Shown here: positions 57,000-64,000 of the stretch, piece after piece
How positions within the stretch are numbered: the first letter of the stretch is position 1
Layout of the letters: each line of letters opens with the position of its first letter
NCBI GenBank assembly: GCA_032622095.1
Contig: CP136066.1
Coordinates: 45,283,911-45,347,910, forward strand
Length of the DNA: 64,000 nt
Direction of reading: 5' to 3'
From: Siphonodentalium dalli
Taxonomy: Eukaryota > Mollusca > Scaphopoda > Gadilida > Siphonodentaliidae
Translations under genes and position numbers: made by a program
The notes under the pieces: model-generated
Databases searched by the model: none
Told to the model about the DNA's origin: nothing
The model's input: the letters and a program-made list of their open reading frames with translations, nothing else

Positions 57000-58000
57000 T
57001 AAAACGTACAAAGGGGCATCCGTCCGTTAACTCCAGTTCAAATTATCTGACTGAAACAAAACTTGGTATGAGAAATAACCAACACAGTATTGAGGTCAAT
57101 TTGATTTTGGTCACGGTCCGATTATTTTTAGCTCGCCGCAGTGGAGCCTTTAGTCATCACTCCTCGTCCATCCATCTGTTCGTCCGTCATCAATATTCTT
57201 TAAACATCTTCTCCAGCACCATAAGACTGAATGGGTTCATATTTGGTGTGGACTCACATTCAGAATTGTTAAAATGAGGTCACCAAGTCAAATATTTGCG
57301 AAGGGCCATAACTTTTTCCCTCCATAGTAGGAGGGCCTAGTTGGTTATTGGGGTTCATATTTCTTAAAATGGGGTCACTGGGGCAAACATGGGCGGAGCC
57401 TGGGTCATAACTTAAACAAACAAGTATTTAGATTTTACTCCTTGCTCAGCTGCCTTGCTCATTTTTTTTATGAAAATTTAATTTTTAATTTTTAATTTAA
57501 ATTTTGAAAAACTGACAACGTAAAAACATGGTACACTGACTCACCCCACCAAATTTAGTTTAAATCAGTACCGGGGTCTGGGAGAAAAATCATTAGCAGA
57601 CAGATCGTTACCCTTGCCAATTGAAGGGTGAAGTAAGTACATGTTCACATGTTACCCATGTTCTTTCACATTACTAATGCCACAATATTCTTTGATAAGT
57701 AATCTCTTTCATTGACAACAATATAAAGCTTATACCACTCTCTCACATGTCTGCCTGCCACTCTCTAATGTCTCTTGTGTATGAAATGGGATCTTATCTT
57801 ATCTGACCCTGTTTGATAAACAAATAAGAGAAACTGCTTGATAATATGTATTGGTGTCATTCATGTCAATTTAAATGAGATTAATTCACACGTGCTGTAT
57901 TCCATGAAGTTGTACACGTGGCATGTGTTACAATATTATGTTTATATAGGCTATTAACTTCTTTCATCTATGATAATGATGTGTCTTATTTATTATGCTG
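57000..58000 (+). repeat. Diverged dispersed repeats
   Basis: A unit at about 57120-57420 starts AGCTCGCCGCAGTGGAGCC and contains TCGTCC/TCCGTC and two GGGTTCATATTT segments. A LINE-like tail GGGATCTTATCTTATCTG lies near 57788. No gene. Confidence 0.5.
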
Positions 58001-59690
58001 ATGATTTCAAGAAACAATTATTAGATGTGCCATGTTGATAACCCTTCCCTAAATTTTGTAACATATTTTAAGGAAATTGAACTCACTGCAACTTCTATAA
58101 TATACCCTTTGAAATTACTAGCTCAGTGGATCTCATAGATTGAGATTTACATCTGGTTCAAATAGGAGCAGAGATAGGTGATTTAACACTCTCGCACCAT
58201 ATCTATGTTATGAATTCATGTTTGGTACATGTATATAGATTCCTATATTAAGGGTAATAATTTGTATATACCGGTATTATCAGTAAGGTTTTGATAAATT
58301 TCCAACAGTTGGAGAGCTTGAAGTACCAGTTGTAATTTAGTTTGGTCCAGTTGGGGTAGGGGTCGGGTGTGTAGTTCATGTAGACAGTTTAAGTTGGACA
58401 CCCCCATCCCCTACACCAGTTCAACGAAGACCGCTACTCTTGTCCCTGTTTAGACTACTTGTTTTAAAGTACTGACAAATACTGATTATTGTAGTCTTCA
58501 GAGTCCCAGTCCTCTCCGTCTTGGCGTCTTTACAGTCTGGTGAGCGACTTTACAGTCTGGTGAGCGACCCACAGTCATTTACTGTCTTCTTTAATAAATG
58601 GCAGTTTTTGTGTTTTGACCGGATGATTTTGTACGTGGTTCTCATTTGAGAAGATGCAGGCAAAGTTCGATTTTTGTCATGGTCCCATTATTTTTGACGG
58701 AGTTACTGTTCCCCTTTAATTTACTCAGAAATCATAAGTTTTGGTTTGTCCAGATGATAACTTGGCCAATATTCAACAGAATTTCTCAATAGTTGCAATG
58801 TGATTCACATTTGAGAAGACACAGGCCAAGTTCGATTTTATTCATGGTCCGATGAATTTGACGGAGTTATAACAAAATTTCTTGATACTTTGTAAATGGT
58901 TTACAGATCACAAAATATGCTTTGTAACAATAACAGGTCTGGTTCGAATTTTGTCATGGTCCATTGATTTATGATGGTCTTGCATGTATGTGGCTGGGTT
59001 TAGAAATACACAATTATGGGAACACAAAGTACTGTATGCAACACTCTAGCCAGTCCGATCATAATATTTCTATTGTCTAAATGATAACTTGAGCAATCTT
59101 CAAAAGAATCTCTTGATATTTGGTGTGTGGTTTACCTTTGTGAACACGCAGGTCATCGTCAAAGTATTGCCTCTTTCTTTAAAAAAAAAGCCATCTCGTT
59201 TGAGGGGGGGGGGGGACTTATTATGTTTTGGTCAGTCCGTTTCTCTGTCTGCCAATTTTTACCACAATTAAATTTGGTGTGGGTTTATTAACATAAAATA
59301 AAGGTCAAGTTCAAACTCTTGTTCCGCCCGCCAATTGTCACCAGAGTTACGGCCCTTTTTGTTGGAACTTGCATTCAATTTTTGTTTCTGGATGATAACT
59401 TTATTAAGTCTGAACTGAATGGAACCGTTAATTCTTTCATATATGCTACTGAGGTGTGTAGATATATTATGCAGATAACCCTTCCCTAAATTGTTATCTA
59501 CTTTTGAGGAAAATGAATTCACCTCAACTCTTAATATACCGTTTGAAATTACTTGATGAATGGATCTCACAGATTGGGATTTACATTGGTTCAAATATGG
59601 GGAGAATGGTGGCAGAGATAAGAGATTTAAATCTCCCCCACCTATCTGTGTTGTTGAATTCAAGTTTGGTACTGGTGTAATAATATATAG
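58000..59690 (+). repeat. Old direct duplications, no gene
   Basis: 58035-58235 and 59475-59670 are diverged copies sharing TAACCCTTCCCTAAATT, GAAATTACT and TGGATCTCA(C/T)AGATTG. Between them, three loose units contain TTGTCATGGTCC.ATT.ATTT (58675, 58840, 58955). A G-run lies at 59203-59215. Frames here are interrupted and not gene-like. Confidence 0.55.
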
Positions 59691-59820
59691 AGGATCTCCA
59701 ACGAGTTATGTTGGGATATAATAGTTTGATAAATTTGATTCACAATGAGTCGTAGTTGAGATGTGAATAAAATTTGTGAAACGAGTTTCATAAAATCTTA
59801 TATCCCAACATAACGAGTTG
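59690..59820. repeat. Foldback sequence AACGAGTTATGTTGGGATAT
   Basis: AACGAGTTATGTTGGGATAT near 59700 is matched by ATATCCCAACATAACGAGTT near 59800, with a further TTTGTGAAACG/CGTTTC-like inner part. A small MITE. Confidence 0.75.
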
Positions 59821-59824
59821 ATAC

Positions 59825-61369
59825 ATTATGCATACTTTTACAGCGTTGAATGAGATGCCTCACAGCCACATACAACACAGCAATCATTTTTGAATTGTCT
59901 GGTGTTGGTGTCATGCGTGACTTCTCGAAATAGTATTAATCCGCCTGATTCAATGTAAAGACGCGGCGCTGTCATTTTGTTGGTGCGATGCAAAGGGATA
60001 TGCAGCACGCGCCTATTCATACCTAGTGAGAGATCAGGAAATATGTAATGGCTTTTAATGGTGCAATAGGGGTTTCGTGTGATATATATAGATTCCTAAT
60101 GATTTCTAATCTGAGGTGGGGGCAAGGAGGAGCGGCATCGAGGGGAGTTAAAGTGTTAAGTTAGTATTCAGGCACTATGCCAAATGGAGGAATGTAGCAT
60201 TCTACTACATCGTTGAAAATCTAAAACAAATCGACCGTACCACTCCATAGAAAACACCATCTGAACTACGCTCAATTGTAAATATTTACTTCTCGATTCG
60301 GGACGCTACTATCGGCGATAAAGTAACGAAAACAATTTCGCCATCGCGAGTCACTGAATTTAATTAATAATATAACGGTGTGTGTTATCAGTTTGCATAA
60401 ATATTTGTAAAAATAACTACTTTGAGCAAGATAGTCCTCCATTTCTATATGATCACCATACCGGAGTGTTTCACTTCACTTTAACTTTATGTGGATGTCA
60501 GGTTGGAAAGTTTCAAAAATTCCATCGTAAGAGGGATGTGCAAAGGGAATTTTGTGAACTTAGGCTGTGTTATTGTTCTTCCGATTAGGGAATGGTTATC
60601 TACTGCAGCTTTTGTGAAACGAAAGCATGGACGCTCTTTGTCAAAGACGATCGTTGGATGTTTTGCTTGACAAAAATTCAATATGTGTTAAAAAAAAACC
60701 CGTTTTGAAATTTGATATCTGCCCATCAAAACTTCATATTAAAAGGATCATGGTACGATCTATAATTATTTTCTGGTACAAAAACGTACCCATGTATGGC
60801 TGTTTCGTGGTGTCATATCTTACCAGGTATATTTAACATAAAGAGACACATAAAGCGAACTGCTGCTTTGAAACCGATAATAATCAGCATCAACAACGAA
60901 CACATGCCATGCAGCATACCCCGACAGGTCGATCCATATTAACCGTCACTGTCGGTGTAGATTATTGTACCCCGCGCAGTGCACGTATAGCATGGGTAAT
61001 AACGACATATATTGCTGAAGAAAGTGACACGCATGTCACATATATATAGCAGTACTAAGATAAAACATTCACACAATGTACATGGATAATGTACCTGGAC
61101 ATTTAATTTCCGCGCGAGTTAAACTTGGAATGGAACGCGTCACGGCGCATGGAACAGGCGTGATCTTCGGTGCAGACTCGTTAACAGAGCGCGTGTTTCT
61201 GGTCTCATCGTTGGTGGACAAGGAGATTGCATTTCCAAGTGGATTAAGTGGAGCTATTCACAGAGCATGATGTGCGGCTATGTTCTCTTCAAATGACTGC
61301 AATGAAACTTAAGTCGAACCAGTCTGTTGCACACACATAACGGGTGCAGCGACGACGGGTGGATTGGTC
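59825..61369. other. Upstream of SLC16 exon; no feature supported
   Basis: No exon or repeat family is recognised. It should contain the SLC16 promoter or 5'UTR, but no promoter element can be assigned. In the SLC16 frame a stop at 61310-61312 limits upward extension of the coding exon. Confidence 0.4.
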
Positions 61370-61607
61370 ATGGCTGTGCGCGATAATGATAAACGCTCTC
61401 TAGCTCGTCGGGGGATTCCTGAGCGTGATATCGATGGGGGCTGGGCCTGGATGATTACAGCAGGAGGGTTCATCATGCACTTTATCATGGGCTCTCTTAC
61501 CTTCTCCGTGGGCATTTTCACTGTTGAAATATCCAACATATTCGGAATAACGAAAGCTGAAGTGTCCATAGTTGCGTCTCTTCTGATGGGATTCAACTTC
61601 TGCGCAG
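61370..61607 (+). CDS. SLC16 (monocarboxylate transporter-like), first coding exon
   Basis: SLC16 proteins are 12-helix major-facilitator carriers of the plasma membrane that move monocarboxylates, aromatic amino acids or thyroid hormone, depending on the member. The ATG at 61370 opens MAVRDNDKRSLARR; in-frame sequence upstream has a stop at 61310, so this start is preferred. DIDGGWAWMITAGGFIMHF is the family signature DGGWGW(M/V) leading into TM1. TM2 follows after TVEISNIFGITKAEVS, ending at FNFCAG. The donor AG|GTACGG at 61608 leaves phase 1, a usual boundary in this family. Remaining exons lie beyond 64000, or in later introns not recognised here. The member and substrate cannot be assigned from this exon. 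Confidence 0.88.
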
Positions 61608-62093
61608 GTACGGTTTATAGAGTGCCATATTTTAACATGATATTGTTATGCTTAAATTGTGGTTAAAGATGGTGTATCTCTGCCCTGAACTGTCTGTATA
61701 AATTCGAGGATTTAAAGTAATTATTTTGATCCATGCGTGGAGACTGGTTAACATGCCGAAGCTTCTGTTACTATAGGAAATTAAATTGTTCTCCAATTGT
61801 GTTCTACTTACCGGGACAGAAAATTTGGCTTTTTTTTATAATATTACTACATTTTGACTAAAATTTATTGCAACACTATCAGTTTCTCGTACATTTGTTT
61901 GGAAACAACAATGCATATTTGCTTTCAAAACAAATTTCCTTGGAAATGTGTTGTCGAAAGTGCATGGCCCCAGGAAGAAAGAGAGACCATATGTAAAGAT
62001 TTCACATATATAATTGTGTCGTCATTATATTATAAGAGTGAAATATATACGGGCATTGGTCAGTGGAATTGGATGGCAAGCTGCTGATATACC

Positions 62094-62310
62094 TACAGTA
62101 ATGCCCTAAATAATCGACTACTTAACCACAGCAGAATTATGGATAACTTTTCAGGATTTATTCAGAAATATGGCTTGTTGCCATTCATCGGAAAGCTCTA
62201 ACCGAGAGCTTTCCGATGAATGGCAACAAGCCATATTTCTGACTAAATCATGAAAAGTTACCCATAATTATGCTGTGGTTAAGGAGTCGATTATTTGGGA
62301 CATTACTGTA
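62094..62310. mobile_element. Foldback MITE TACAGTAATGCCC, copy 3
   Basis: A 217-bp near-perfect palindrome with the centre GGAAAGCTCTAACCGAGAGC. It sits in the presumed first SLC16 intron. Same family as 40962 and 41521. Confidence 0.92.
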
Positions 62311-62693
62311 TAAGCCATGGTATCGCTTCTTAATTATTCATAAAACTGTTAGCTGCTGCTATTTTGCTTACTTTGCTTGGTGTTCAGTGTTGGATATATA
62401 GTTTTTTCTTCCAAATACGCACACCTGCTGTGAATTTATATGGATTCTCATCAATAAACCATCGACGCCATCGCTTGTTCGGCTGCGCGAGGAAATATAT
62501 GCCATCAGAGTTCTAAATCGATCGATATATTATATGAGATTCCATGCTTATCCGTACTGGCTTCTATGCCTATACTATATAGCGAGAAGCATTAGTTAAA
62601 AGTACATATTGAGTGCGATTACGACCAGTTTGATCATGGTGTCACCTGTATCTCGATACATAGGCAGGGGTGTAGTGTGTCATACTGCCCCCT

Positions 62694-63121
62694 ATATGTG
62701 ACCCGCCATATAAAATCCAGTCGGGATTTTTTTACCCTGTGCCAATGCATTCTCTTATATATGCGAGTCGACCATAGGTCGCCTCGCATATATAAGAGAA
62801 TGCATTGGCCTAACAATTTTGTATCATGTTTTTTAAATAAATGTTTCTTACAATTTTTAGGACATAACATAAAAGACATCCATTACCCTGCAGGGAGCCC
62901 CACACATATATAGAAGCATATAGAAGAGTGTCGTCTGCTCATGTTTGTCTGGGGCTCTGTATGGGTGAAATTATAAACTTGTTACAGAATACAAGAACAA
63001 ATTATTAAAATTGTAATAAATTGTTAGACCTATGGTCGACTCTCATATATAAGAGAATGCATTGGCACAGGGTAAAAAAAATCCCGACTTCCGACTGGAT
63101 TTGATATGGCGGGTCACATAT
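62694..63121. mobile_element. TIR element carrying TATATAAGAGAATGCA arms
   Basis: Ends ATATGTGACCCGCCATAT and ATATGGCGGGTCACATAT are inverted, and the similarity continues inward through CCAGTCGGGATTTTTTTACC and into the GCATTCTCTTATATATGCGA hairpin arm (62745-62815 and 63028-63085). A complete hairpin is at 62745-62815 and a single arm at 63028-63075. Confidence 0.82.
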
Positions 63122-63842
63122 GGCGACCAAAAATTGGAAATTTGCTTCCCATGAAAACTGTCCAGATTGAAGCAATTTCATTTTGGAAAAATATGGAGGA
63201 GGTATAGTGGGTCCCTCGGGCAGAATTGTCGATTTGATCTATAAACAAAGATATTATGAGTCAGTTTTACTGAACATCAGGATATTTCATACACAATACG
63301 ACACAATGTCATGTAGGTAAATTTAGGTAAGAAATATAGGGCAGGTTATAATTGTAATTACTTTGATATAGGCCTACATGTATAGTACAATTTTCAAAGC
63401 AATATTTATTGTAAATATTGTCGTTTTAACAGAACAAGAGTCGAATATATTTACATTCTGTCAAAATTATGGACTCGTATGCATGTCCACCAATTTTAAC
63501 ATAAACAATCATAAGGGTGGGGTTGAGTGTAAATTTCGACAGTTCAACGGAGCTATCAGTTGGAAAAATTTTAATTCAAAGCAAGGATGTAAATAAGGGA
63601 AATTCAGTCTTCGCGGTGGGATGCAGTTGGAAATTCAATGATAGACAACTATCCATGATAAAGACCTTATGTCGGTCAGTCTGCACACACCCTAGTCTGA
63701 GTTTCATTCGACGTAAACAAGTTTGTGATATCGGTATAGTCTACCGATATCTAGCATCAAACACAACGATACCACAAGCTGGTTTACATCGAAGGAAATT
63801 CAGACTATTCACGTCCCTGACTGGAAGATGCACAATGCGTTA
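63122..63842. other. Presumed SLC16 intron; no feature seen
   Basis: AT-rich sequence with chance frames (for example 63517-63843) lacking recognisable domains or splice context. Confidence 0.4.
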
Positions 63843-64000
63843 AATGGGTACTGTACGCCATTTTCAATAAATTCCCGGTGATAACAACGATCTATTGTCG
63901 ATGATATATAGAAAACAAAGAAATTTGAGTCGAAGATGTATTCTGTAAACGTTCAGGTTAATTGGTATCTTAAAATCAAAGTTAATAATTTGATATAAAT
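63843..64000 (+). repeat. Left end of AAGGGGTACTGTACGCCA element, cut by window
   Basis: GGGTACTGTACGCCATTTTC, TTTGAGTCGAAGATGTATTC and TAATTTGATATAAAT match 20175-20340 closely. Continues beyond the window. Confidence 0.85.

Noticed and set aside
59268-59663. Open frame of 131 codons on the minus strand
   Set aside because: Spans an old duplicated repeat (also at 58035-58235, where the frame is broken); no domain is recognisable.
61309-61596. Open frame of 95 codons on the minus strand
   Set aside because: Antisense shadow of the SLC16 exon.

Overview
The window is AT-rich nuclear DNA of an invertebrate animal. Real coding sequence is a few percent of it, genes are split by long introns, and nearly everything else is transposon-derived. 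The proteins look like ordinary animal orthologues. The repeat landscape (tRNA-type SINE heads, CR1/jockey-like LINE remnants, tandem-cored elements resembling the pearl/Helentron-type elements of bivalves, and many foldback MITEs) suggests a marine lophotrochozoan, most likely a mollusc. That placement is inference.

Three genes are recognisable. (1) Minus strand, 8673-10711: one large exon encoding about the first 678 residues of GTF3C1, the largest TFIIIC subunit. A 45-nt in-frame copy of its 3' end (8168-8212), with its own splice signals, and a degraded copy of its 5' end (11178-11326) flank it. The rest of the gene was not found and should lie below coordinate 1. (2) Plus strand, 34998-49080: FCF1 (Utp24), the PIN-domain nuclease of the small-subunit processome. 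Seven exons join in frame; the tiny first exon was not located. (3) Plus strand, 61370-61607: the first coding exon of an SLC16 (monocarboxylate transporter-like) gene that continues past the window.

Layout: 1-8100 repeats, including a 4.9-kb element with 380-bp inverted arms and a LINE tail split by another element; 8.1-11.3 kb GTF3C1; 11.5-12.0 kb a 122-bp GC-rich tandem repeat; 12-25.4 kb LINE fragments, a tandem-cored element and many foldback elements; 26.1-31.7 kb a four-level nest of elements; 32.6-34.9 kb a second copy of the outermost element, a hAT element and a SINE; 35-49 kb FCF1, whose introns hold a tandem-cored element, hAT-type elements and hairpin MITEs; 49-61 kb more TIR elements, a fourth tandem-cored element and divergent repeats; 61.4 kb SLC16; 62-64 kb MITEs.

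The three genes are unrelated housekeeping or transport functions (Pol III transcription, 18S rRNA processing, solute transport), with no sign of functional clustering. The strongest structural results come from direct sequence comparison: three hAT-type elements with perfect 8-bp target duplications, and a 5.1-kb TTAA-flanked element whose uninserted target is also present in the window.
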